Assembly: GCA_009774465.1 (NCBI GenBank)
Contig: VSNT01000066.1
Location: 1-22,680, forward strand
DNA: 22,680 bases
From: Lachnospiraceae bacterium
GTDB taxonomy: Bacteria > Bacillota_A > Clostridia > Lachnospirales > Lachnospiraceae
Reading direction: 5' to 3'
The notes under the pieces are model-generated. The model was not told the origin of the DNA and searched no databases. It saw only the letters and a program-made list of their open reading frames with translations. Made by a program: the position numbers and the translations under genes. Below, in pieces: positions 1-7,128 of this stretch (the first letter of the stretch is position 1; each line of letters opens with the position of its first letter).

Positions 1-404
1 GCCGAAAAGCTGTCATACTGGTCGGTCAGCGCAATAAAACGTACACCAAGAGCCGGGAAGGTCTTCTGGATATACCTCCCGGATTCAATGTAATCACGCC
101 CGAAACGGGAAAGGTCTTTCACGATGACACAATTTACCTTCCCTGCCTCAATGTCGCACATCATTCTCTTAAATTCCGGTCTGTCGAAATTGCTGCCTGA
201 AAATCCGTCATCCACATAGATATCATACAGTTCGATATCTTCCTGTTCACGGATATAGGCTTTGATCAGCTCCCGCTGGTTTGCGATACTTTCGCTCTCA
301 TTTTTTACAGACGCCCTGCCCCCGCTGCCTCCTGCGCCGCTATCGGCAGCGTCATCCCTTGAAAGACGGAGGTACATGGCCGCATAGAATATCTTTTCCT
401 TCAT
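1..404 (-). CDS. Large serine recombinase, N-terminal part (gene continues beyond window)
   Basis: Site-specific recombinase of the large serine (TnpX/CTn integrase) type, which excises and integrates mobile elements through a 5'-phosphoserine DNA intermediate. About 134 residues are visible. They begin with the resolvase-type strand motif YLRLSRDD, where the Ser at about residue 15 is the expected nucleophile. ESESIANQR, DDGFSGSNFDRPEF and VKDLSRFGRDYIESG follow, all typical of the catalytic domain. The zinc and coiled-coil DNA-binding domains lie outside the window. The ATG at 404 is preceded by AGGAGT at a good distance. The gene's 5' end faces a candidate attachment-like repeat at 458-479. 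The family call is certain; whether it mobilises the DNA to its left, to its right or both cannot be decided here. Confidence 0.95.
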   Translation of the reverse strand, partial: MKEKIFYAAMYLRLSRDDAADSGAGGSGGRASVKNESESIANQRELIKAYIREQEDIELYDIYVDDGFSGSNFDRPEFKRMMCDIEAGKVNCVIVKDLSRFGRDYIESGRYIQKTFPALGVRFIALTDQYDSFS

Positions 405-457
405 ACACGCATCACTCCTGACTTTTATGTTTGGTCCGCATAAGAACCTTTCAAGCC

Positions 458-479
458 AGGTGCTGCGCTGGTTTAGTCC
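458..479 (+). repeat. Inverted repeat copy 1, candidate recombinase site
   Basis: A 22-base sequence containing CGCTGGTTTAGTCC matches 20 of 22 positions of the reverse complement of 3878-3899. It lies 54 bases upstream of the serine recombinase start, where attP or a crossover site often sits. A role as attachment or inversion site is inference. Confidence 0.5.
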
Positions 480-520
480 TGACTATATGTTATCACGTTT
501 TTGCGTTTTGTTCAAGTCTG

Positions 521-808
521 TTATACATAAACTTCTGCAAGTCTGCGTATGTACTCTTCCATTTTTTCATCTATGGTGGCTCCCTCTTTCTGGTAACATA
601 CCTTCACCACATAGTCGCCGATCCTACCCACATATGGATTCCCTGCCTGCCTTACAAAAGATGCAAGTTTCTTTTCCACCGGCGCTTTTGTATCAATCTG
701 TATATCTCTTAAGTCTGTCAGTGTATCTATGTCCACTGTCCGCACATCAACCGATGCCAGTTCCCTTAATTCCTCTGGTGTAAACCCTGCTGCCGCTGCA
801 AGTCCCAT
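521..808 (-). CDS. DUF6870-like small protein of conjugative elements
   Basis: Ninety-five residues. The sequence FTPEELRELASVDVRTVDIDTLTDL followed by FVRQAGNPYVGRIGDYVVKV resembles DUF6870 proteins, as I recall them, which occur repeatedly in Lachnospiraceae integrative elements. The family has no established function. There is no signal peptide or membrane segment. The ATG at 808 has GGGAGA about 10 bases upstream. It is transcribed in the same direction as the recombinase, 116 bases before it. I read it as element-borne; its role is unknown. Confidence 0.7.
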   Translation of the reverse strand: MGLAAAAGFTPEELRELASVDVRTVDIDTLTDLRDIQIDTKAPVEKKLASFVRQAGNPYVGRIGDYVVKVCYQKEGATIDEKMEEYIRRLAEVYV

Positions 809-993
809 GACGCAACCATCTCCCTTTTATGTTTACACAATCCTCTCCACACTTCTATCTTATTCCTGCATCTGATTGTCCTATGCCTGCACCAGTGCAG
901 GGCATGGCTTACACCTTTGTATTCAAATTTTCTTAATATAAAATCTATTCTTCTGACTTTGCGACACTGTGCCGCATAGTTTGTGTATATGGT
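809..993. other. Non-coding gap with one small hairpin
   Basis: No convincing gene on either strand. A short imperfect hairpin spans 883-905 (ATGCC-TGCA/TGCA-GGGCAT with one bulged base) but has no following T-run, so I do not call it a terminator. The stretch separates the DUF6870-like gene from the gene remnant to its right. Confidence 0.4.
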
Positions 994-1217
994 TTAAATA
1001 TGTAAGAACCGTCTGACCGACTGCCCGATACCCTGCAGCACCCTCTCACGCTGCAGCACACCCCGGACGCCACTCCGGCTGCCGTAGTCTCCGGCAGTGG
1101 TATCATTCACCCGGTGTTTCAAGACAGCCTGCCAGTACTGCCCATGCCGGGAATATCCCTCGTCACCCTCTTTGATGTTTCTTCGGAGAGTGCGGAAATT
1201 ACGTCATATTTTCTCAT
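994..1217 (-). pseudogene. Remnant of a large conjugative-element gene (internally deleted or frameshifted)
   Basis: A real-looking start (ATG at 1217, GAGG six bases upstream) opens MRKYDVISALSEETSKRVTR. This resembles the N-terminus of the very large helicase/methylase or antirestriction-like proteins of Lachnospiraceae ICEs, which begin with a similar YDVL.AL..ET...VTRS motif. The reading frame stops after 32 codons at 1119. A second frame remains open from about 1200 to a TAA at 994 and could be the C-terminal end of the same or another gene. I read this as a gene reduced by internal deletion. The family link is from memory of the motif and is tentative. Confidence 0.35.
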
Positions 1218-1420
1218 AGCAATCCTCAATTTCCTGTTTATTATTTTTGTGCAGCAAAAAAGGTTGCTATGGTTCTTTCATAATCCATTGCCACCAATAA
1301 CGATAAACTTTATTCAATTTTTGTATGCTCCTTTCCATAATTTTTACATGAGAAAAGTACCCAAGATTTCTCCTAAGTACCCTCTACAAAAAATAATTAT
1401 ATTACTTACAAACTATTCCC
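1218..1420. other. AT-rich spacer after the HEPN gene
   Basis: No robust gene. One 16-codon minus-strand frame (TTG at 1317 to TAG at 1267) is preceded by GGAAAGGAG at about 10 bases and encodes a Trp-rich peptide. It is too short to claim as a gene. The base composition matches the AT-rich HEPN gene rather than the flanking element genes, so the spacer probably arrived with that cargo. Confidence 0.35.
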
Positions 1421-2422
1421 TTATTCTTCCGTCTTACGCTCTATACAGGAAGAACATAATTCTAAATCATTTTTCTCATCTTTAATACATATTCTTCCAC
1501 ATTCACTGCAAAACCCAACTTCACTCTCATAGTAATACCTTCCACAAGAAAAGCACACATACTTACCACCTGTATTAACAAATGAATATTCCCCACAATC
1601 GGGACATTCATATAAAGGATATTCCCCACCATCTTTTATAATCTCATACTTACTCAATCCCTTTATAATACTAAGATATTTATCGGCTGCTTGACTTCCG
1701 ACTTTTTCATATGCGCAGAAAAAGCAATGACACTTATTACTATTATAGCCACACTTTAAAAACCTTTCCTTGCACGAAGGGCACTCTACCAATTCTTCTG
1801 GTAATGATTCATCCTTCGCTTTCGCTATTGCCATTTTTAAAGCATCATCATAGTGTTCTCTTAGTTCTGCTGTACATTTAATCAGCTCCTGAATCAATTT
1901 CCCTTCCTGCTCTGTAAGACCAAATTCTTCATCATTCTCATCTTTCAAACTCACCGAAACTGGTAAAGTAAAATCATCATAATTATCTGCAATAAATTTA
2001 TTTATCACACCTAATGAGTTGTTAATACAAGCTTCAATTGCTGGAAAGCTATCTATAATAGTAAAGTGTTCCATTTGATTTCTCAAGCGTCGTAAATTTT
2101 CAAATATAGATTTACTTTCCTTATCAATCTCAATATCACATAGTCTTTCTAATCTTTCAAAGATTGTTCCACTTTCTACACTTCTAAAAGATCCATTCTT
2201 TAAATGCTCTCTGTTTGCTTTATTCATATCTGAAAAAATATAAGTCCAATGTTCTCTATATAATCTACTTTTTAAAATCAACTCTATTCCAGAAGATAAA
2301 TGCAATAAACTATATTTTATTTCTTGCTGCTTTGTCCGACAGTCATTCTGTTCTGCTTTTTTTAAATGTGAAACAGAATCAATTATAAAATCCAATCCAT
2401 TCTCAAGCATTGTTAAGCCCAT
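1421..2422 (-). CDS. HEPN-like domain protein with C-terminal zinc ribbons
   Basis: 333 residues. The N-terminal half is all-helical and carries RNQMEH (R114 to H119), the Rx4H motif of HEPN nucleases, after an upstream helix LSSGIELILKSRL that fits HEPN helix architecture. The C-terminal third has several cysteine pairs: C214/C217, C231/C233/C236, C273/C276 with C290/C293, and C305/C308 with C323/C326, consistent with two or three zinc ribbons. HEPN proteins commonly cut RNA in defence, toxin or stress systems; that activity here is inferred. The ATG at 2422 has GGAGG seven bases upstream and an extended -10 promoter before it. The gene is visibly more AT-rich than the element genes around it, suggesting separately acquired cargo. 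No partner antitoxin gene is adjacent. Confidence 0.65.
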   Translation of the reverse strand: MGLTMLENGLDFIIDSVSHLKKAEQNDCRTKQQEIKYSLLHLSSGIELILKSRLYREHWTYIFSDMNKANREHLKNGSFRSVESGTIFERLERLCDIEIDKESKSIFENLRRLRNQMEHFTIIDSFPAIEACINNSLGVINKFIADNYDDFTLPVSVSLKDENDEEFGLTEQEGKLIQELIKCTAELREHYDDALKMAIAKAKDESLPEELVECPSCKERFLKCGYNSNKCHCFFCAYEKVGSQAADKYLSIIKGLSKYEIIKDGGEYPLYECPDCGEYSFVNTGGKYVCFSCGRYYYESEVGFCSECGRICIKDEKNDLELCSSCIERKTEE

Positions 2423-2468
2423 AATATACCTCCAATATCTTTAGCTAACTGCAAAACATAATAAAAAT

Positions 2469-2474
2469 ATTATA
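2469..2474 (-). promoter_or_regulatory. Extended -10 promoter for the HEPN gene
   Basis: On the minus strand TGGTATAAT forms a consensus extended -10 (TGn-TATAAT) about 47 bases upstream of the HEPN start. No good -35 is seen at 17 bases, as is common for extended -10 promoters. Confidence 0.5.
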
Positions 2475-2479
2475 CCACA

Positions 2480-2572
2480 TCACTTAACAACTTTTACATG
2501 TTTTGACAACGAGGGGAAAATAACTTTCCTTCTTATATCTAACATTCTTAAATCCATACTTAGTTCTGCCAT
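2480..2572 (-). CDS. 30-codon ORF with strong ribosome site, truncated gene or leader peptide
   Basis: ATG at 2572 preceded by GAAGGAGGGCAAT, a near-ideal ribosome site. It encodes MAELSMDLRMLDIRRKVIFP and ten more residues before TGA at 2480. It lies directly downstream (minus-strand sense) of three stacked hairpins and just upstream of the HEPN promoter. Two readings fit: the N-terminal stump of an element gene cut off when the HEPN cargo entered, or a genuine short or leader peptide. I do not recognise a family. Confidence 0.4.
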   Translation of the reverse strand: MAELSMDLRMLDIRRKVIFPSLSKHVKVVK

Positions 2573-2624
2573 ATTGCCCTCCTTCTACATATAGTTCCAC
2601 CGCGCCTTAACACACCAACTCCCA

Positions 2625-2751
2625 TGCCGCCTTCCGGCGGCACAAATCATCAATAGGAAGAACGCCGCATTTTAGGCGTTCTTCGGTGTGAGATTTAGAG
2701 TTCCTCCGCGAAGCAGCCTTTGCTGCGAGTGGTTAGAAACTCTTCTCACAC
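2625..2751 (-). ncRNA. Structured leader or origin-like region with three hairpins
   Basis: Three inverted repeats lie in tandem. At 2625-2642 TGCCGCC/GGCGGCA has a 4-base loop. At 2657-2684 GAAGAACGCC pairs perfectly with GGCGTTCTTC around an 8-base loop. At 2686-2751 an outer GTGTGAGA/TCTCACAC stem encloses AGAGTT/AACTCT and an inner GCAGC/GCTGC. No T-run follows, so simple termination is unlikely. It lies after the DUF6075-like gene and before the 30-codon ORF. Possibilities are a structured mRNA leader or the origin of transfer of the element; the sequence alone does not decide. Confidence 0.45.
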
Positions 2752-2760
2752 TATCCTGCT

Positions 2761-3210
2761 TTAAATCCCAAACTCCGATAAGTCTATCGGGCAGCAATAT
2801 TCCGGATAGCGCACCTTAACCGCTTCCAAGAAATACATTGCGTATTCACAGCAGAACAGGTCTTCCACTGTATACCGCTGACACTCCTTTACTTTTTCAT
2901 CACCCTCAAGGGCATATGCGCTGGGCGTACCGTTACAAAAAAGATTAAACGCCATACGCACCACCCTCGCGCTGCCGCTGGTGATACATCCCTCTTCTAG
3001 GCACTTTGGCTTTACGCTCCCTTTTTTGAAATCAAAAATTCTCTCTACATTCCGTCTTGTATCGCCGCTGATCCCAAGACAGTAAACTAATGCTTTATGG
3101 TATACGTCCTGCTGCCTGCACTTTTGCAGACAGTTTCTGTAAAATATTTCGTGTTCCTGATCCTTAAAGGTAATTGTACGTTTATTTCCTCTATTCATAT
3201 CCATTGTCAC
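2761..3210 (-). CDS. DUF6075-like protein
   Basis: 149 residues from the GTG at 3210, or 147 from the ATG at 3204. The pattern FKDQEHEIFY, QQDVYHKALVYCLGISGDTRRN, CLEEGCITSGSARVVRMAFNLFCNG and a cysteine-rich C-terminus ending near RYPEYCCP match DUF6075, a family of unknown function common in Lachnospiraceae conjugative elements. The GTG overlaps the stop of the SymE-like gene as GTGA, so the two are translationally coupled; the ATG two codons in is an equally good start. Soluble, with no signal or membrane segment. Constant pairing with the SymE-like gene suggests a linked role, but none is demonstrated. Confidence 0.75.
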   Translation of the reverse strand: MTMDMNRGNKRTITFKDQEHEIFYRNCLQKCRQQDVYHKALVYCLGISGDTRRNVERIFDFKKGSVKPKCLEEGCITSGSARVVRMAFNLFCNGTPSAYALEGDEKVKECQRYTVEDLFCCEYAMYFLEAVKVRYPEYCCPIDLSEFGI

Positions 3211-3449
3211 ACCGCCTTCCCCTGATATTCTTCAGTTCCTTCCGCTATCATCCCCGCCCCTTTGGGATCAGACCATATCCTGCCTGTCCTTTCCACAATA
3301 AGCCTGCCGCCCTCACAGGTTACTGATATTCTGTCGCCTGTGGAAAATCCCAAGTCCCGCAACCATTTTCCCTGCAACATGATCAATGGATTGTTTATCT
3401 CTATGCTGGTTCCCCTTGCCCTGTAAACCGTCATTTCTCTCTGCTTCAT
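3207..3449 (-). CDS. SymE-like AbrB-fold protein
   Basis: 80 residues. NPLIMLQGKWLRDLGFSTGDRISVTCEGGRLIVER is the SymE toxin-type / AbrB-like beta-barrel signature (I-x-L-x-GKWL--AGF--G). E. coli SymE is an SOS-induced toxin acting on nucleic acid, controlled by the antisense RNA SymR. In conjugative elements, relatives of this length are frequent and may be DNA-binding regulators rather than toxins. The ATG at 3449 has AGGAGG upstream. It sits between a 49-aa gene and the DUF6075-like gene, with a 4-base overlap to the latter. No antisense RNA promoter could be confidently identified. The family assignment is good; toxin activity is uncertain. Confidence 0.75.
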   Translation of the reverse strand: MKQREMTVYRARGTSIEINNPLIMLQGKWLRDLGFSTGDRISVTCEGGRLIVERTGRIWSDPKGAGMIAEGTEEYQGKAV

Positions 3450-3464
3450 ATGTTCTCCTCCTAT

Positions 3465-3614
3465 TTAATCCGGGATAACCTCAACGATCCCATTACATTC
3501 AAGAATTTCCTGAATCCTGTTTATGCCATCTTCCAGCCTGTCGGAATCATGGATTGCGTCCATAATTTCCCCTGCAATAAATTCCATGCTTTCCCTGGTA
3601 ATCTGGTTACTCAT
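3465..3614 (-). CDS. Small protein upstream of the SymE-like gene
   Basis: 49 residues starting MSNQITRESMEFIAGEIMDA, acidic, predicted helical and soluble. I chose the ATG at 3614 because AAAAAGGAGA precedes it at ideal spacing. A longer version from the ATG at 3695 (76 residues) also has a GGAGAG, but its extra N-terminus overlaps the end of a broken gene and looks non-native. It is 15 bases before the SymE-like start, so the three small genes form one operon. Family not recognised; its position suggests an element accessory or a partner of the SymE-like protein. Confidence 0.6.
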   Translation of the reverse strand: MSNQITRESMEFIAGEIMDAIHDSDRLEDGINRIQEILECNGIVEVIPD

Positions 3615-3648
3615 ATAGATTCTCCTTTTTCTATTTCTGAACAGAAAA

Positions 3649-3687
3649 GAGGACCAAGCAGCTAATAAATTAACAAACTTAGTCCTC
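3649..3687. repeat. Imperfect inverted repeat before the SymE-like operon
   Basis: GAGGACCAAG and CTTAGTCCTC pair at nine of ten positions around a 19-base AT-rich loop. It overlaps the stop codon of the gene remnant at 3679-3777 and lies upstream of the 49-aa gene. It could be a weak terminator or an operator. Confidence 0.35.
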
Positions 3688-3777
3688 AATATCATTCCAC
3701 TTCTCTCCGAACACTTTTCCGGGCAGATCGCTTCCCCTGCACCTCCTTAAAGCGTACTTGTCCCGTTCCTGACAGCT
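3679..3777 (-). pseudogene. C-terminal remnant of a mobile-element gene
   Basis: An open frame of 32 codons ends at a TAA at 3679 (CQERDKYALRRCRGSDLPGK, then VFGEKWNDIED). An in-frame TAA lies immediately upstream and there is no plausible start, so the frame reads like the 3' tail of a gene whose 5' part is gone. It abuts the unrelated subtilase region and thus marks where element sequence meets the chromosome, near 3780. Gene identity not recognised. Confidence 0.4.
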
Positions 3778-3849
3778 TTATGGTAATTTAGTGTCAAGTA
3801 GTATGATTTTCAGTTTCAAGATTAAAAACAGGCCTGTCCCAATCCTTTT

Positions 3850-5721
3850 TTACTGCTTTTGCAGTGAAAAAATATTTGGACTAAACCAGCGGAACACCTT
3901 GATTTTACTGGCTCCCTGCTGACTTGACACTATAATATCATAATCCCCCACCTTCTCATTCGGATACACCCGTTCCCCTCGAAGAGGTCTTGCGCCTCTT
4001 CTTAAATAAGCTTTCACTTTCTCCCCATATAAAAACACATCATTCTCCCTTACAATTCCCCATTCCATCATAAGTGCTGCGCTTCCGGTAACAAAGGGCG
4101 TAGCAAAGGAAGTTCCAGAAACCTGCACGAAAGTATTGTTAGGAGCAATGGTATTTATATCTGTTCCCGGTGCCGCAATGTCCGGCTTAATATCTCCCTG
4201 TGATATTCTGCCTCCAGGAATGCTCATAAGGGGATATCCTCTTCCTGAAAAGTCCGCGTAAGATTCATAAACCGGATTGTAGGCACCTACCGTTATTACC
4301 TTGGATGCAGTAGAAGGAATTGTCAGTGTTTTTTCCGGTGTTGGAGTAAAAAATCGGGTACCTGCATTCAATACCACGTTGCTCGGCAGATAAAAATCAT
4401 AATTTCCCGTCACTGTTTTTACAGGATATATATTAATAATCCAAATTCCCTGATTTACATATCTGTCTACAGGCAGAAAATCAAAATATACTTCCTGCTT
4501 AACTGAGTAGGGAGAAGGCTCTCCTACATAAATCAAAATCTGAGTGTCCTCCAAAACAACACTTCTTCCACCCGGCATCTGCATATTAACCTCTGTCTGC
4601 CTTCCTCCGGGAGAAATAAGTTCAACGCCAAGAATATCAACATATTCCTTCCATAATTGAATATTCACTGTTGTTTGATAGCTTCCAATGCTAAGCTCTA
4701 TCTGCCTTTTATTTGAAGAATTCTGACTCATTCCAAAACTGCCGGAGACATGCCCCCCTGCTGCCCCCTCATTTCCGCTCCCCACACATACAGCGCATCT
4801 TCCTATCTCTGCTGCATTGTCAATAAACCTTTCCACAAGAGAGGTTCCGTCATGAGAGCCATATGTGTTTCCAAAACTTAAATTAACAGCCAACGGTTTC
4901 CCCAATTCCACTGCTTTTTTCACGACATATGTCATTGCCCGCATAAGCTCTGTGGTTTTAGGAAAGGAATCCGGCCTGGGTGTTCCCATTTTTACGACCA
5001 ACAGTTCACTTTCCGGCGCCACTCCCTGATACTGCCTCTCTAATAATCTTCCTCCTGCTGCCGCTATTGCTGCTACCGCTGTTCCATGACCTGAAATGTC
5101 CGTACTTGGCACAATACCTTTGGGTGTCCGGCTTTTTAAAGCTGCATCAATACGGTATTTTGAAAATTCCACACCTGTATTAAAGCCTTCCGGAGGAAAG
5201 GCTTTGCCTGCAAATTCTTCATTTCCTTCCGGCAGCTGACTGTTAACCTGCTGTGCATCCAGCGTCTGATCCCATAAAAATAATATTCTGGAATTGCCCT
5301 GATCATCCCGAAACTCAGGACTCTCAAAATCAATTCCGGAATCTATCACTGCAATTAATACTCCTTTGCCTGTTAAATAAGGCGCCCTTGTGGTAACTGG
5401 AAAAATACAGGAAGCCTGCTTTCCCTGCAATGTAGAAAAATAAAGCCGCTTCGGCTTTTCCACATATTCCACCTCATCCAGTTGTGTAAAGGTATCGATC
5501 AGTCCTTCAGGTATAGTAACAATTGCATATCCAGCAATCAGCTCTTCCACCTCAATTACATTGCTTTGAAGCCTTTTAATATCACCATTATATTTTACAA
5601 TTAATTCCCATCTGCCGGTATCCTCTAAAAATCCCACTCCCAACTGTCCAGACAGTGCCCTCTTCGCTTCGTCTGTCTCCAGTGCCAGATTAAGCAGAGT
5701 TTCTAATTTTTGATTTGCCAT
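3850..5721 (-). CDS. Subtilisin-like S8 serine protease, last gene of the type VII operon
   Basis: 623 residues. The complete catalytic triad is visible: Asp127 in AVIDSGID, His212 in SGHGTAVA and Ser538 in SGTSFATPF, with the oxyanion Asn317 in GSGNEGA. Residues 1-95 look like a prodomain. About 335-465 form an insertion between oxyanion Asn and Ser, as in clostridial Csp-type subtilases with a jelly-roll insert. There is no signal peptide or membrane anchor, so the protein is cytosolic or leaves by a non-Sec route. It begins 66 bases after the lipase gene with no convincing terminator between them, so it probably shares the operon, recalling the mycosin protease of mycobacterial ESX systems; mycosin orthology is not claimed. 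Start ATG 5721 has GGAAG six bases upstream. Its last eight codons lie beyond the inverted repeat at 3878-3899 and may be element-derived. Confidence 0.9.
   Translation of the reverse strand: MANQKLETLLNLALETDEAKRALSGQLGVGFLEDTGRWELIVKYNGDIKRLQSNVIEVEELIAGYAIVTIPEGLIDTFTQLDEVEYVEKPKRLYFSTLQGKQASCIFPVTTRAPYLTGKGVLIAVIDSGIDFESPEFRDDQGNSRILFLWDQTLDAQQVNSQLPEGNEEFAGKAFPPEGFNTGVEFSKYRIDAALKSRTPKGIVPSTDISGHGTAVAAIAAAGGRLLERQYQGVAPESELLVVKMGTPRPDSFPKTTELMRAMTYVVKKAVELGKPLAVNLSFGNTYGSHDGTSLVERFIDNAAEIGRCAVCVGSGNEGAAGGHVSGSFGMSQNSSNKRQIELSIGSYQTTVNIQLWKEYVDILGVELISPGGRQTEVNMQMPGGRSVVLEDTQILIYVGEPSPYSVKQEVYFDFLPVDRYVNQGIWIINIYPVKTVTGNYDFYLPSNVVLNAGTRFFTPTPEKTLTIPSTASKVITVGAYNPVYESYADFSGRGYPLMSIPGGRISQGDIKPDIAAPGTDINTIAPNNTFVQVSGTSFATPFVTGSAALMMEWGIVRENDVFLYGEKVKAYLRRGARPLRGERVYPNEKVGDYDIIVSSQQGASKIKVFRWFSPNIFSLQKQ
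3878..3899 (-). repeat. Inverted repeat copy 2, inside the subtilase 3' end
   Basis: Minus-strand copy of the 458-479 sequence, 20 of 22 bases identical, sharing CGCTGGTTTAGTCC. It encodes VFRWFSP, in the same frame as VLRWFSP read from the other copy. Position at a gene 3' end next to mobile DNA fits an attachment site. Confidence 0.5.
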
Positions 5722-5787
5722 AAAAGCTTCCGGTTCCCTGAATCATTTCTATTATTTTATGTTTTCCATTTTGTCTGTGTGTTTCCT

Positions 5788-7128
5788 TTAAACACTTTCA
5801 TTCCATCCTCTATAACATTCCGCTGCATGTTCCTGAAACTGACAGATTTTCTCAAACTTTTTCTTAAGCTTTTCCATTTCATTTGCAGAAAGCTTGATCC
5901 TGTGATACATGGCAGAATATCCTTTCATATAAAAAGGAAGGGCATTGGTAGCTTCCCGTACTTCATTAATCAACTGATCCATGCCAACAGCCGCATCTAA
6001 AAGCTGTGCAGTCTGTTTTAGGAGTTTCTGATCATCTACCTGTAAAACAATATGATTTTGAGGACGCGCATCCAGAAAATCCCTGTGAGAAACCGACCAG
6101 AGCAGCTTTCTTCCCTCTGTTTCTTTGAAAAAACTTCCAGCTATCAGAGGAATTCCCTGAATAGTAAAATCCTTTAAATCTGACAAGTGAAGCTTTTCTC
6201 CGTTAATACCATTTTTCTGTCCACTTCCTGCCTCCATAAGATGCATGATCACAGCCGCACATCCATCCCTTTGATTTACCGGCAGTCCCATCACTCCCGT
6301 AGAAAGTACTCCGGCAAACTCTGCCAGCTCTCCCCTCTGTCCCACATCATTGTTTTTTCTTCCATGAAAAACAGTAACATACTTTCCTTCCTCACAGGAA
6401 AGAGAGGCAAACATATATTTAATGTCATGATATCCTGCGAAATTAGTCTTTTCCACAGGAGTTTTCACATACCGGATATGCTCCTTCGGAATAATGGAAT
6501 TCCCAAGCACATTGACATAATCATTTTCTCCGTGAATTCCATATATTTTCTGTGTTCTTTCTTCATAGCCCGTCTCTCCATACCGACTCTTCCATGTATC
6601 TACCGCCTGTGGTGAAAAACCCTGTCCATCTACAGAATAACATACATCAATGATTTCTCCATATTTTGATTCCATAGTGACAAACTGCGCCTTATTTCCG
6701 CCTTTAGAATGTCCGGTAATAATCACTCGTGTATCCTCGCTTAACTCCATAGTTTCCACTACTTCTTCGAAATAAGAAAGCGCTCTTTTCTGCTGCGTGG
6801 TAGCCGCACTGGTCATGCCAATTCCATTGTCAGGCCATTCCCCGTCTCCTGTCCCCCGATAGACTACATAAACACAATTTTGCTCCGTATTTTGAAATGT
6901 ACAGCTCCATGTACCCGAATCATATCCCATATTTGGACTTTGACAGCCTATAATCAAATTTCCTACCTGCTCATTTTCCACTGCTTCCTTTAGCACGGTA
7001 TATTCCCCATAGTGAATTCCTCCTCCCCCATAATCAGGGTGAAGCGCCAGATCATCTATGATTTCTTTTAAAGAAGTTCCTTCCACCGCCTCTTTATAGT
7101 CCAGATACATAAAGGTATCCAGAACCAT
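5788..7128 (-). CDS. Lipase-type alpha/beta hydrolase with C-terminal WXG100-like domain, putative type VII toxin
   Basis: 446 residues from the ATG at 7128. The N-terminal part is a DUF2974 (Mbeg1-like) hydrolase. YRGTGD (90-95) fits the oxyanion region, GHSKGG (139-144) is the nucleophile elbow with Ser141, and Asp203 in HGENDYV and His234 in GYHDIKYMF are candidate partners. From about residue 360 (VLQVDDQKLLKQTAQLLDAA) to the end, two long helices and a final YRGWNE resemble a WXG100 hairpin with its Y-x-x-x-D/E-like tail. This toxin-first, targeting-helix-last order matches the T7SS lipase toxin TslA of S. aureus. It lies in an EssC operon next to a possible immunity gene. Membrane-lipid cleavage is inferred. 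ATG 7128 has no ribosome site; a well-placed AAGGAG instead points to ATT at 7161, which would add 11 residues. Likely secreted without a Sec signal. Confidence 0.8.
   Translation of the reverse strand: MVLDTFMYLDYKEAVEGTSLKEIIDDLALHPDYGGGGIHYGEYTVLKEAVENEQVGNLIIGCQSPNMGYDSGTWSCTFQNTEQNCVYVVYRGTGDGEWPDNGIGMTSAATTQQKRALSYFEEVVETMELSEDTRVIITGHSKGGNKAQFVTMESKYGEIIDVCYSVDGQGFSPQAVDTWKSRYGETGYEERTQKIYGIHGENDYVNVLGNSIIPKEHIRYVKTPVEKTNFAGYHDIKYMFASLSCEEGKYVTVFHGRKNNDVGQRGELAEFAGVLSTGVMGLPVNQRDGCAAVIMHLMEAGSGQKNGINGEKLHLSDLKDFTIQGIPLIAGSFFKETEGRKLLWSVSHRDFLDARPQNHIVLQVDDQKLLKQTAQLLDAAVGMDQLINEVREATNALPFYMKGYSAMYHRIKLSANEMEKLKKKFEKICQFQEHAAECYRGWNESV

Noticed and set aside
427..783. Plus-strand 118-aa open frame over the DUF6870-like gene
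   Set aside because: It is antisense to a gene with a good start and family resemblance, and has no ribosome site. It matters only as the possible tail created by inversion.
1267..1317. 16-codon Trp-rich ORF with an upstream GGAAAGGAG
   Set aside because: Too short, TTG start and a long spacing. Noted in the gap entry but not called a gene.
3821..3860. Small stems after the subtilase stop as a terminator
   Set aside because: Stems are short or rely on several G-U pairs, and the U-run lies inside the stem.
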